Source of the DNA: Bacteroidales bacterium
Lineage (GTDB): Bacteria; Bacteroidota; Bacteroidia; Bacteroidales; UBA932
Length of the DNA stretch: 33,952 bases
Reading direction: 5' to 3'
Assembly (NCBI GenBank): GCA_017614715.1
Contig: JAGABI010000004.1
Span: 1-33,952, forward strand
Under the pieces are notes generated by a model, which was not told the DNA's origin, made no database searches, and saw nothing but the letters and a program-made list of their open reading frames with translations. A program made the translations under genes and the position numbers. Of this stretch, positions 8,049 through 15,776 are shown piece after piece; position 1 is the stretch's first letter, and each line of letters starts with the position of its first letter.

Positions 8049-8082
8049 ATTGGGTTATTTTTTTAATTAAATTCATTTGGGA

Positions 8083-8114
8083 CAAATATAAAAAATAATT
8101 GGGCTAATATCAAA
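8083..8114 (-). promoter_or_regulatory. Promoter of the small peptide 3 / paralog C unit
   Basis: Exact match to the Bacteroidetes consensus on the minus strand: TTTG (8111-8114), 20 bases, TATATTTG (8083-8090). Expected start of transcription is near 8079, about 30 bases before the ATG at 8048. Confidence 0.8.
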
Positions 8115-8127
8115 TAGTCATTTACCA

Positions 8128-8859
8128 TTATTGCATATCTCCGCCGAAAAAAGCAAGGAGAATATATATTGTAAAGAGCAGAAGGGTGAAAAGGGCAACA
8201 TAGCCGACCAGCATCACCCCACGGGGGGCTATCGCTGCAATCCCGGCCACGAGAGCCAGAGCTCCGCCTGCAAGAATGTAGTGCTTGACGCCGATTTTGC
8301 CCTTGAGGGAGAACATCTTTATGCGGCTCACCATCAAAAGGGAGAGGGCAGAGGCCACCACCGGGATGGCCCAGCCGCCGTTAAGCAGGTTGAGGATTGC
8401 GCTGTCGGTGCCCGCAATTGCGCAGGTGTGGCCGTAGGCAATCATTGAGGCGGCTATCATTGCAGAGGCGGGGGTGGGGAGGCCGTTGAACTGGTGGCTG
8501 TTGCTCTCGCCAACATTGAAGCGGGCCAGACGTATCGCCGCAAAGGGGACCATGAGTAGCGGAACAAAGGCAAGCGGGTGGGGCACCCCCGAGCAGTTGA
8601 GCTTGAAGTGCCAGGTGAACATCATAAGGGCTGGCGCCAGGCCAAAACTCACCAGGTCGCTGAGAGAATCCAGCTCTTTGCCCATGGGGGATGTCACCCT
8701 CAGCAGGCGGGCAAGGGCGCCGTCGCAAAGGTCACACGCAGCCCCCGCCAGTATGCAGCAGTAGGCCTGGAAGAAATAGCCCCAGAGGGCCAGTATGCAG
8801 GCGCATACACCGCACATCAAGTTAAGGCAGGTTACCAGGTTGGGGATATATTTTTTCAC
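8128..8859 (-). CDS. pssA: CDP-diacylglycerol--serine O-phosphatidyltransferase
   Basis: 243 aa, starting at a GTG; the first residues (KKYIPNLVTCLNLMCG) fit the usual N-terminus of this family. The CDP-alcohol phosphotransferase signature is complete: D46-G47-x2-A50-R51-x8-G60-x3-D64-x3-D68, with an extra Asp43 just before it. Several hydrophobic segments follow. It makes phosphatidylserine from CDP-diacylglycerol and serine in the inner membrane, the first step towards phosphatidylethanolamine. It lies 21 bases after the C1 peptidase gene, as the last gene of the cinA run. I see no clear terminator between its stop and the next promoter at 8083-8114, so read-through into the lipoprotein island is possible. 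Confidence 0.93.
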   Translation of the reverse strand: MKKYIPNLVTCLNLMCGVCACILALWGYFFQAYCCILAGAACDLCDGALARLLRVTSPMGKELDSLSDLVSFGLAPALMMFTWHFKLNCSGVPHPLAFVPLLMVPFAAIRLARFNVGESNSHQFNGLPTPASAMIAASMIAYGHTCAIAGTDSAILNLLNGGWAIPVVASALSLLMVSRIKMFSLKGKIGVKHYILAGGALALVAGIAAIAPRGVMLVGYVALFTLLLFTIYILLAFFGGDMQ

Positions 8860-8880
8860 GGCAGGGGCTTGTGTTAAAGG

Positions 8881-10077
8881 TTAGCGTATACCCATCTTAT
8901 TGCGGATCTCCTTGGGGATGGCGTTCTTGTGCACCATAATGTTGAGTGTTTTATGACGCACAAAAGAGTCGGATGCGTAGAGCATGCCGTGATATTTGCC
9001 ATAGTCGCCCCAGGAGTTCTTCACCATGAAGAAGTTGTTGCCGTCCTGATCCTTGGCCAGGCCGTAGATGTGCATGCCGTGGTCGTCGGTGGTGGTTTTG
9101 TTGTCAAAGCTCTCCTGACGCAGTTCCTGGGTCACTTTGATCTCGGGTGCATCGGCCCTCATCTGCTCCAGCCGCATTGCCTTCTCCTCTGCAGATACGC
9201 CTACCCAGCGCTCCTGGTCGCTGCCGGCCTCTTCCACTGCAGAGAGGTCGGGGTTGACGGCTATGCCGCTGCGGGAGAAGCCCTGCTCGCTGACATCGGT
9301 GCCCCAGGCCACCGTGTAACCCTTGTCAATGGCGTTGTAGATAATAGCCATCATATCGTCCATAGGGACGTTGTAGCTGGAGTCCCAGCGCCAGTTGTCC
9401 TCAACTTCCAGCACAAACTGGGTGTAGAAGGGATGGTGGGTAAATGAGGTGATGGAGATATAGTCCTCCGGCTTGATGCCAAGTGAGGCTGCATAGCTCT
9501 TGGGGGTGTATTTCTTGCCGTTATATTCAAACTCTTCCGGGCAGGGGCCCAGATATGCATCCAGAATGCCCTGCAGGGCGCGTTTCCATGCAGTGGAAAC
9601 TTTCTTGTTGGGGTTCTTGATTATGGCATTCAGGAACCCTTTCATACCGGTTTCCATCTCGCTGTGGCGGTTGAGTTTCTCGCCATAGTTGAGTCCGTTC
9701 ATAACCTCTTGGGGCACAATGCCATAGTCCTGCCATATGTGGAAGACGTCTTCACTTGAACTGCCCTGGGCAAAGTTGAGGACGCCGTTCAGGCGTACAA
9801 ACTTCTCCGCTTTGTCGGCGTATGCCTTACTTACCACAAACATCTCGGAAAGGTCGGTTTCAGGGCCGCCCATGCGGATAATCTCAGACTCGATAAACGA
9901 GAGTGTTGAGTAGCACCAGCAGGTGCCGCTGCTGGCCTGGTTCTTTACGGAGGTCACGGGAATCTCCTTCACGGTGGTGAAGGTGTAGTCTTTTGTCTTG
10001 AATTCTGGCCTGGACTGCGCCTGAAGGGCAAAAGATGCCAAGGCGATGCAGCCGAGGAGTGCCAATGTCTTTTTCAT
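8881..10077 (-). CDS. Secreted C1-family cysteine peptidase, bleomycin hydrolase / aminopeptidase C type
   Basis: 398 aa. A Sec signal peptide ends near residue 21 (FALQAQS), so the mature enzyme is periplasmic or exported, unlike classical cytoplasmic PepC/bleomycin hydrolase. The catalytic set is present: Gln47 (oxyanion), Cys53 in SSGTCWCY, His333 in DDHGMHIYG and Asn354 in VKNSWGDYG. The C-terminus (MVHKNAIPKEIRNKMGIR) is the region that caps the active site in this family. Spacing is 12 bases from cinA upstream and 21 bases to pssA downstream. A role in peptide scavenging or turnover is inferred. Family membership is secure, substrate is not. Confidence 0.88.
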   Translation of the reverse strand: MKKTLALLGCIALASFALQAQSRPEFKTKDYTFTTVKEIPVTSVKNQASSGTCWCYSTLSFIESEIIRMGGPETDLSEMFVVSKAYADKAEKFVRLNGVLNFAQGSSSEDVFHIWQDYGIVPQEVMNGLNYGEKLNRHSEMETGMKGFLNAIIKNPNKKVSTAWKRALQGILDAYLGPCPEEFEYNGKKYTPKSYAASLGIKPEDYISITSFTHHPFYTQFVLEVEDNWRWDSSYNVPMDDMMAIIYNAIDKGYTVAWGTDVSEQGFSRSGIAVNPDLSAVEEAGSDQERWVGVSAEEKAMRLEQMRADAPEIKVTQELRQESFDNKTTTDDHGMHIYGLAKDQDGNNFFMVKNSWGDYGKYHGMLYASDSFVRHKTLNIMVHKNAIPKEIRNKMGIR

Positions 10078-10089
10078 ATACCTATAATA

Positions 10090-11400
10090 TTATAATAATT
10101 TCTGTTGCATCATAAGCCGCAGCAGGTTGAGGGCGTTGGAGGCAAAGCGCTGCATGTTGACCTCACGGCTTGCGGAGGCACTTTTGACCATACGGGAGAC
10201 TACCTCGGTGGCGCCGGTGTACGGGTTGCGGTGAGCCGCAGCTATCCAGCAGGTACCAACCGGCTTGGCGTCGCTCCCTCCGCCGGGGCCGGCGATGCCT
10301 GTGGTGGCTACGCTCCAGTCGGTATCCAGCAGTGTCGCCACGCCGCGGGCCATTGACTCCGCGCACTCTTTACTAACTGCACCGTATTTCTCCAGAATCT
10401 CCTCAGGAACGTTCAGAAGGTTCATTTTCACATCGTTGGCGTAGCTGGTGACGCTCCCCTTGTAATACTCGCTGCTGCCCGCCACGCCGGTAATCAGGTT
10501 TGACACCAGGCCGCCGGTGCACGATTCTGCCACGGAGATGGTCTCCTGATATGCCGCTGCCGGGGGCGTCTGGAGCAGGCGGGGGATAACCGTCTGCAGG
10601 GTGTCTTCCCCCTCACCATATATATAATTGCCCAGCAGGGTGTAGAGGTCGTAAATTGCAGCATCCATCGCCTCCTTGCGGCCCGGCTCGCCGGCGCCGT
10701 AGAGCGAAAGGCGCAGCCGCACGCCGTAAATGGCGTTGGGCAGGTAGGCGAGGTGCAGGTATTCCGGCAGGGCGCTCTCCCACGCCTCTATGGTCTTAGC
10801 CAACACCGATTCTGCCAGGCCAAAGGTGCAGATGGTGCGGTGGAGTATAGCGTCCAACTCAAAGTGACTCTTTATGGCCTCCATAACGTCGGGCAGGGCG
10901 GCGATGGTCTCGTATGGCACGCCCGGCATGGAGTAGAGTAACCTCGGATGGCCATATTTGCCACCTTCGTCAAAGAAAAACTCCATGATGGGGGCGGTGC
11001 CCAGCTTGTTCACAATTACGCGGGCAGTGTCGGGGACATCGGCTTGGGCGCGGTTGGTATCCAGCATGGCTATGCCGCGGCGGTTGAGTATGCTCTCTAT
11101 CACCTCCATCTGGGCGTCGCTGCGGTAATATCCTTTTGCTCCGGAGAGGGTGGCCAGGGCCTCTTTGGTGATGTCATCCTTGGTTGGACCAAGCCCTCCG
11201 GTGACCATGACTATATCGTTGTTCCTCAAAAGGTTGTCCAGATGAGTCATTATGGTTGCGCGGTCATCGCCTATAGATGAAATCTGCTTCACCCGCACCC
11301 CGATAGCGCCCAGCGCGCGGGATATGTGCGAGGAGTTTGTGTCAACAATCTGACCTATTAAGATTTCATCGCCTATGGCGCAGATAGATGCAGTTTTCAT
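10090..11400 (-). CDS. cinA: CinA family protein, nicotinamide-nucleotide amidase
   Basis: 436 aa from the ATG at 11398-11400. An in-frame GTG 69 bases upstream would add residues coded by the palindromic spacer and is rejected. The N-terminal MoCF-like domain begins ASICAIGDEILIGQIVDTNS and includes VTGGLGPTKDDITKEAL. The C-terminal CinA amidase domain carries SVAESCTGGLVSNLITG and TGIAGPGGGS. Both domains are full-length. The family deamidates nicotinamide mononucleotide for NAD recycling and is tied to competence in some bacteria. It lies 77 bases past pyrD and 12 bases before the C1 peptidase. No Bacteroidetes promoter is visible in the spacer, so it probably depends on read-through from pyrD. 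Confidence 0.93.
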   Translation of the reverse strand: MKTASICAIGDEILIGQIVDTNSSHISRALGAIGVRVKQISSIGDDRATIMTHLDNLLRNNDIVMVTGGLGPTKDDITKEALATLSGAKGYYRSDAQMEVIESILNRRGIAMLDTNRAQADVPDTARVIVNKLGTAPIMEFFFDEGGKYGHPRLLYSMPGVPYETIAALPDVMEAIKSHFELDAILHRTICTFGLAESVLAKTIEAWESALPEYLHLAYLPNAIYGVRLRLSLYGAGEPGRKEAMDAAIYDLYTLLGNYIYGEGEDTLQTVIPRLLQTPPAAAYQETISVAESCTGGLVSNLITGVAGSSEYYKGSVTSYANDVKMNLLNVPEEILEKYGAVSKECAESMARGVATLLDTDWSVATTGIAGPGGGSDAKPVGTCWIAAAHRNPYTGATEVVSRMVKSASASREVNMQRFASNALNLLRLMMQQKLL

Positions 11401-11408
11401 AGCACAAG

Positions 11409-11562
11409 TTTCGCATATACCATATTGCATATATGTGATCGGTGGTCGGTATGCGAAAATTTTTCCCACCGCACATTCTATTTATGTTTGTCCCCAACCC
11501 TACATCCCTTCCCCAGGTAATCACCCCAACAAGCGCGCTTGTCGGGGGCCCCATGGAAGGGA
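11409..11562 (-). repeat. Nested palindromic element across the pyrD 3' end and the pyrD-cinA spacer
   Basis: Several inverted repeats are packed into about 155 bases. A 24-base palindrome at 11524-11547 has the perfect core ACAAGCGCGCTTGT at 11529-11542. Outer arms TCCCTTCC (11505-11512) and GGAAGGGA (11555-11562) enclose it. A 9-bp pair TTTCGCATA (11409-11417) and TATGCGAAA (11450-11458) lies in the spacer. A 6-bp pair CGGTGG (11440-11445) and CCACCG (11466-11471) links the two parts. On the minus strand the main hairpin is continuous through one G-U pair. It could be a dispersed repeat unit or an RNA processing or attenuation structure; no long T tract follows the hairpin. Confidence 0.6.
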
Positions 11563-12629
11563 CTTGTTCTATGCCTTGCGGCTCTACAAACTGCGTTACG
11601 TTTCCGCGTTAAATACCTTATGATGCGTTTTGCAAAGAGAGGTCCGTTGTATATAAAGCCGGTGTAGACTTCTACCAGTGAGGCTCCTGCGTCCAGCATC
11701 TGGCTGGCCTGTGCGGGGGTCATTATTCCGCCCGAAGCGATGATAGGGAGCAGGCCGTTGCTCTTCTCGTGGACATATTTAACGGTGGCGAGCGCCTTTT
11801 CAAACAGGGGAGCGCCGCTCAATCCGCCTTCACCTATTGTGGATACGGTCTTTTCCGGAGTTTTGAGGTTATCGCGGCTGCGGGTGGTGTTGGTGGCCAC
11901 TATACCGTCTATCCCGTTGATAAGGCAGAGGTGGATTATCTCGTCTAACTGACTCTGTTCCAGGTCTGGAGATATCTTTAGGAGGATGGGTCGGGAGGTC
12001 TCGTTGTAGCGGCGCACCTCCATCACAGATTCAATCACCTGGCTGAGCATCTGGTTGCCCTGGAGCTGTTGCATGTTCTTGACGTTTGGGCAGGAGACGT
12101 TCAACACAAAGAAATCCACAAAATCGTATAGCAGGGCCAGCGAACGGCAGTAGTCCTTGTATGCCAAATCGTTGGGAGTGTCGCTGTTCTTGGAAATATT
12201 GGCTGCGACTATAATGCGGGGAGAGCTGGTTCGGAGCTGCTTGAGGGCCGCCTTTGCTCCGTTGTTGTTGATCCCCATCCTGTTTATCAGGGCCTGGTCT
12301 TTGGGGAGGCGGAAAAGTCGGGGTGAGGGGTTGCCCGGCTGGGGCTCGGGGGTGAGTGCACCTATTTCTATAAAGCCAAAGCCAAAATTGGCCAGGTCGT
12401 TATAAAACTCCCCGTTTTTATCCAGCCCGGCTGCGATTCCCACAGGGTTGGGGAACTTGATGCCGAACAGTTCAGTCTCAAGCGATTTTCTCCGCCGGCA
12501 GAAACACATTCGCGCGAGGGGAAGTGCCCCGGGGATGTAACGGAGAACCTTAAGGAACCCCATAGTTATCTTATGAGCCTTCTCTGCAGGGAAGAGAAAG
12601 AGGAGAGGTCTGATTAGCAGTTTGTACAT
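11478..12629 (-). CDS. pyrD: Dihydroorotate dehydrogenase, class 2 type (quinone-linked)
   Basis: 383 aa from the ATG at 12627-12629; an in-frame TTG 9 bases upstream overlaps the -7 box and is rejected. The N-terminal helix (YKLLIRPLLFLFPAEKAHKIT) is the membrane-associating segment of class 2 enzymes. FMN/substrate blocks follow: FPNPVGIAAGLDKNGEF, LTPEPQPGNPSPRLFRLP, NRMGINNNGA, GLSGAPLF. It oxidises dihydroorotate to orotate in pyrimidine synthesis. Two oddities: the catalytic-base position in NVSCPN is Cys180 where class 2 enzymes normally have Ser, and about 40 residues after RIIRYLTRK (from about 344) are Arg/Cys/Gly-rich, encoded by the palindromic element and absent from normal PyrD. 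It follows the XRE gene by 46 bases. Confidence 0.92.
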   Translation of the reverse strand: MYKLLIRPLLFLFPAEKAHKITMGFLKVLRYIPGALPLARMCFCRRRKSLETELFGIKFPNPVGIAAGLDKNGEFYNDLANFGFGFIEIGALTPEPQPGNPSPRLFRLPKDQALINRMGINNNGAKAALKQLRTSSPRIIVAANISKNSDTPNDLAYKDYCRSLALLYDFVDFFVLNVSCPNVKNMQQLQGNQMLSQVIESVMEVRRYNETSRPILLKISPDLEQSQLDEIIHLCLINGIDGIVATNTTRSRDNLKTPEKTVSTIGEGGLSGAPLFEKALATVKYVHEKSNGLLPIIASGGIMTPAQASQMLDAGASLVEVYTGFIYNGPLFAKRIIRYLTRKRNAVCRAARHRTSPFHGAPDKRACWGDYLGKGCRVGDKHK

Positions 12630-12635
12630 ATCGTA

Positions 12636-12667
12636 CAAAGATACTAAAAAAGAGACAACGTATTAAA
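12636..12667 (-). promoter_or_regulatory. Probable pyrD promoter
   Basis: On the minus strand: TTTA (12664-12667), 20 bases, TATCTTTG (12636-12643). The -7 box is perfect, the -33 box has one mismatch. The box ends only six bases before the pyrD ATG, so the mRNA leader would be just a few bases long. Confidence 0.5.
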
Positions 12668-12675
12668 CTATTAAC

Positions 12676-13275
12676 CTATCTCACCTCGTAGGTGCCGTCG
12701 GTGTATAAAATGGTGATTTGGGCAATCCGTTTTGCAGGGTTACCGGCTATTGCAGGGATTTTTACCCGATTCTCAGAGGGATATTTTTGAGGTTGAGGCG
12801 CAATAACTTGCTGTGGCGCAGATGATTGACGCGGATTTTCCGGTTGCGTGGGAGTTTGCGGATCCTGCTGTACTTGCGCGGTCTGGGAGGGCGAAGCAGG
12901 GGTAACAGACGCATTTTGGGGTGCTGGTTCAGTCGGGAGTTTGGCAGAGAAAAGGTCTGGTTCAGCGCCTGTTACCGTATTCTCTTCAAGTTGTGCATTA
13001 AATGATTCACCAGTATAGGGTTCAGTTTGCAGTGAAGCTGCGACTGTGCTCTGCTGGGTGGGGAAGTCGCGGTATGCTTTGCCGTTCCCGGTGATGAGCC
13101 AGTCGGGATTAATCTTGGGAAAAGTCACCAGCATCTTGTTGATGAACTCAAAGCTGGGTTTGTTGCGACCGGAGAGAAGGTGGGAGACACCAGAACGCTG
13201 AACCCCGAGCTTGTCAGCAAATTGACTCGGGGAGAGCCCCTCCATTGCAAGGAAAAGTTTGAGTCTTTCTTCCAT
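12676..13275 (-). CDS. XRE-family helix-turn-helix regulator with P/Q-rich linker
   Basis: 199 aa from the ATG at 13273-13275. A longer TTG-started frame is excluded because its first codon overlaps the -7 promoter box. Residues 1-60 form an HTH_3 domain (ERLKLFLAMEGLSPSQFADK, VQRSGVSHLLSGRNKPSFEF, then NPDWLITGNGKAY), the common Bacteroidales cHTH layout. Residues about 70-165 are a low-complexity linker rich in Pro, Gln, Ser and Thr. The last 30 residues (RVKIPAIAGNPAKRIAQITI, then YTDGTYEV) form the short conserved tail seen in this group. Target genes are unknown. It has its own consensus promoter and may be co-transcribed with pyrD 46 bases downstream. Confidence 0.88.
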   Translation of the reverse strand: MEERLKLFLAMEGLSPSQFADKLGVQRSGVSHLLSGRNKPSFEFINKMLVTFPKINPDWLITGNGKAYRDFPTQQSTVAASLQTEPYTGESFNAQLEENTVTGAEPDLFSAKLPTEPAPQNASVTPASPSQTAQVQQDPQTPTQPENPRQSSAPQQVIAPQPQKYPSENRVKIPAIAGNPAKRIAQITILYTDGTYEVR

Positions 13276-13299
13276 ATAACTTTTGTAAACCGTATGATA

Positions 13300-13331
13300 C
13301 AAATGTAGTAAACATTTTTGAGCCTGGCAAA
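13300..13331 (-). promoter_or_regulatory. XRE gene promoter
   Basis: Exact consensus on the minus strand: TTTG (13328-13331), 20 bases, TACATTTG (13300-13307). Expected start is about 20 bases ahead of the ATG at 13275. Two GTAAAC hexamers, in direct orientation on the plus strand, lie at 13285-13290 and 13308-13313 on either side of the -7 box, a possible operator for autoregulation. Confidence 0.78.
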
Positions 13332-13795
13332 AGAATATTTGAGATACAATTGTAAATTACAGATGTAAGCAGATTCGGATGGGTGAGATGCCGTTAAATC
13401 TGGGGTATTTTCTATTGATGTACAAAATGAGTTGATTTTTATATTTAACTGATATTAATTAGTATAACTATTGTACTATGTTGTTTTATACCCAGTTTTA
13501 CGATGTATTTAGGTAAAATATTACAACTGTTGATAATATCACCTGCTTTAAAGGTATAATTATGAATCGTTAAATATCTGGTATTAAGGATTATAATCAT
13601 TGATATTTGATTTTATAACAAAAAGTAATAAGACATAAATGAATTTAATGCGATTTTCCTGTCATTGATTTTTGTAAATGCCTGTTTTGGGCGCCATGAT
13701 TGTTATAATGTTATTTACAAGTTACATCTTTCAATTTATATGTATTTAAAGTGATACTTCAAATAGTTTTTTAATCACGAATCCTGCACATTTTT
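13332..13795. other. AT-rich intergenic stretch with no recognised gene
   Basis: About 460 bases between the divergently oriented XRE and queA genes. It is much more AT-rich than the rest of the window. I found no ORF with family features, no tRNA-like cloverleaf, no strong hairpin and no clear direct repeats. It probably holds regulatory DNA for both sides, an undetected RNA, or a decayed insertion. Confidence 0.6.
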
Positions 13796-13803
13796 TATCT
13801 TTG
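13796..13803 (+). promoter_or_regulatory. queA -7 element
   Basis: TATCTTTG, a perfect -7 box, ends 15 bases before the ATG at 13819. The -33 region (TTAA/TAAT near 13771-13775) is a poor match. The box covers the alternative TTG start at 13801, which supports the downstream ATG. Confidence 0.55.
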
Positions 13804-13818
13804 TTTAAAATTGAGACG

Positions 13819-15045
13819 ATGACCGTAGATATAGACATTAATAACTACGACTATTCCCTACCCGAAGAGCGCATTGCAAAGTATCCTTTGCCAAACAGGG
13901 ATGACTCAAATCTGTTGGTCAATATAGGAAATGGATATTCTAAGGAGTGTTTCAGGGATATTTCACATTATTTGCCGGTAAACGGCTTTATGGTGTTCAA
14001 CCAGACCAAGGTGATTCCTGCCCGGCTGTTCTTCCGCCGCGAGACCGGCTCGATGATAGAGATCTTCTGCCTTGAACCATACGAACCTTCTGATTATCAA
14101 ATTTGTTTCGCTACTACTTCAAGTTGCCGCTTTAAGTGTATGGTGGGCAATCTGAAGCGTTTCAAAGACCGTGTGAGGCTCGTTACTGACCATTGTGACG
14201 CCTCGCAGAAGGCGGTTTTGGAGGAACTGGATCTCACAGCCAGCCTGGTGGAGCGTACTGATAACACATGCATAGTGGAATTCCGTTGGAACGGGGGTGA
14301 GTCTTTCTCTCGTGTGATGGAGATGTGCGGCAATATGCCCATCCCACCATATCTGAACCGTGAGACCGAGGAGTTGGATTATACCCGCTACCAGACCACT
14401 TATGCCCGCTGGGAGGGCTCTGTGGCTGCTCCTACGGCCGGTCTTCACTTTACCGACAGGGTCATGGATTCTATCAGAAGCCGCGGCATAGATATAGATT
14501 ATGTTACGCTGCACGTTGGGGCGGGGACATTTCTCCCGGTGAAGAGTGACAATGTGGCGGAGCACAACATGCACAGCGAGCCGTTTGTGGTTACGCGGGC
14601 ATTCCTGGAGAAGCTCTTAAGTCATGTTGGCAGCGGGCGGCTGATTGCCGTAGGCACCACATCGACCCGCACCCTGGAATCGCTCTACTATCTGGGCGTG
14701 CACTGCATAGAGAGGGGGGCGCCAGGTGTGGTTGAGCAGTGGGAACCATACCGCGAACAGGGTTATGATATCTCCACAAAGGAGTCGCTATCTTCACTTG
14801 TCAAATATCTGGAAAATAATAATCTTGACAAGCTCACCGCAAGGACAAGATTAATTATTGTCCCTGGTTTCAAATATCGCATGGCAGACTATCTGGTTAC
14901 AAATTTCCATCAGCCCAAGAGCACTCTGCTGCTGCTGATTGCGGCGTTTATCGGTGACCAGTGGCGGGATATGTACCGGTTTGCGATGGATAACGGCTTC
15001 CGCTTTTTGAGTTATGGCGACTCTTCTCTTTTGAAGCGCTGTTAG
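13819..15045 (+). CDS. queA: S-adenosylmethionine:tRNA ribosyltransferase-isomerase, long Bacteroidetes form
   Basis: 408 aa from the ATG at 13819, about 50 residues longer than E. coli QueA. Family blocks are clear: YSLPEERIAKYPLPNRDDSN, MVFNQTKVIPARLFFRRETG, MPIPPYLNRETEELDYTRYQ, GSVAAPTAGLHFTDRVM, TLHVGAGTFLPVKS, AVGTTSTRTLESL and ADYLVTNFHQPKSTLLLL. The enzyme transfers and isomerises the ribosyl group of SAM onto preQ1-modified tRNA in queuosine synthesis. From memory, Bacteroidetes often carry a ~350-aa QueA plus a ~400-aa paralog; this looks like the latter, so the exact tRNA substrate is uncertain. First gene of a plus-strand run, 49 bases before the membrane protein. Confidence 0.9.
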   Translation: MTVDIDINNYDYSLPEERIAKYPLPNRDDSNLLVNIGNGYSKECFRDISHYLPVNGFMVFNQTKVIPARLFFRRETGSMIEIFCLEPYEPSDYQICFATTSSCRFKCMVGNLKRFKDRVRLVTDHCDASQKAVLEELDLTASLVERTDNTCIVEFRWNGGESFSRVMEMCGNMPIPPYLNRETEELDYTRYQTTYARWEGSVAAPTAGLHFTDRVMDSIRSRGIDIDYVTLHVGAGTFLPVKSDNVAEHNMHSEPFVVTRAFLEKLLSHVGSGRLIAVGTTSTRTLESLYYLGVHCIERGAPGVVEQWEPYREQGYDISTKESLSSLVKYLENNNLDKLTARTRLIIVPGFKYRMADYLVTNFHQPKSTLLLLIAAFIGDQWRDMYRFAMDNGFRFLSYGDSSLLKRC

Positions 15046-15094
15046 GTATTGTATTTGTAGTAATTTTTCTGATATTTGTTAAAAATATAGGTGT

Positions 15095-15775
15095 ATGTTG
15101 GGTTTTCTTGACAGACTTGCGCTAAACAGGGGGCTTACGATACTGCTCTGCAGTGTGGCCCTGGCGCTTCTGTGTGTGGAGATTTGTTTTGCAGTGGTGC
15201 GCGGAAAGTTGCAGGCCCGTCAGATTGTGGGCTATATCTGCAAGTCGGTTGTGGCCGTTGCCGTTGCCGTTCTGGCAGGTTTCCTGCTTTCTCTGCTGAA
15301 GCTTGCCGGCAACTGGATTTACGTGGCATTTTATGGAGTGGCTCTGGTGGCTGTGGTGGCTGCCGTGCTGATTTATATTTTTGGTGAAAAGCGCGCCCTG
15401 AGGCTGGCTACCGCCAATTCGCTCCGCTCAAGCGCGGGCAATACCGCTGCTGTGCGGCACGCGAAAGGGTGGATGTACGGCATCTGCGTCGCGCTGTTTG
15501 TGGCTGCCGCAGTGGCTCTGGCTTTTGGCTGGCGTTTTGACCTGATCATGTTCCCGGTGGCTGTGGTGGCTGTGGCCCAGCTGCTGCTCGGGATACTCAA
15601 GTGGCGTTTCTGGTATGCCCTGGCCGCCGTGGTTATTGCAGGTTATGCTGTGTTGATGGTTGTGGAGGGGGTGATTGTTCCCGGGATGGCGTCGCTGCCC
15701 GTGATTGCCGGAGCTGCGATTGATGCGGCCTTCCTGGTTGCGGCGTTGGCAGACCTCGCGCTTAGAAAAGAGTAG
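15095..15775 (+). CDS. Polytopic membrane protein of unknown function
   Basis: 226 aa, Ala/Val/Leu-rich, with about six or seven hydrophobic segments: roughly residues 14-35, 46-67, 73-95, 128-149, 151-172, 175-195 and 200-222. One polar loop at about 97-125 (GEKRALRLATANSLRSSAGN) is probably cytoplasmic given its positive charge. I recognise no family motif. The stop codon lies one base before the ATG of the acyltransferase, so the two are probably translationally coupled, which suggests a lipid or envelope role. That is inference from position only. Confidence 0.75.
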   Translation: MLGFLDRLALNRGLTILLCSVALALLCVEICFAVVRGKLQARQIVGYICKSVVAVAVAVLAGFLLSLLKLAGNWIYVAFYGVALVAVVAAVLIYIFGEKRALRLATANSLRSSAGNTAAVRHAKGWMYGICVALFVAAAVALAFGWRFDLIMFPVAVVAVAQLLLGILKWRFWYALAAVVIAGYAVLMVVEGVIVPGMASLPVIAGAAIDAAFLVAALADLALRKE

Positions 15776-15776
15776 G

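Noticed and set aside
11401-11469. GTG-started N-terminal extension of cinA
   Set aside because: The added residues come from the palindromic spacer, and the family N-terminus begins at the ATG at 11400.
11524-11547. Intrinsic terminator for pyrD
   Set aside because: The hairpin is strong but lies inside the open frame and has no U tract, so I call it a palindromic repeat instead.
11366-11554. Small minus-strand frame over the palindromic element
   Set aside because: Alternative frame of the repeat and of the 5' end of cinA; no support beyond being open.
13276-13302. Longer TTG start for the XRE regulator
   Set aside because: The TTG lies inside the -7 box of a consensus promoter, so it would not be in the transcript.
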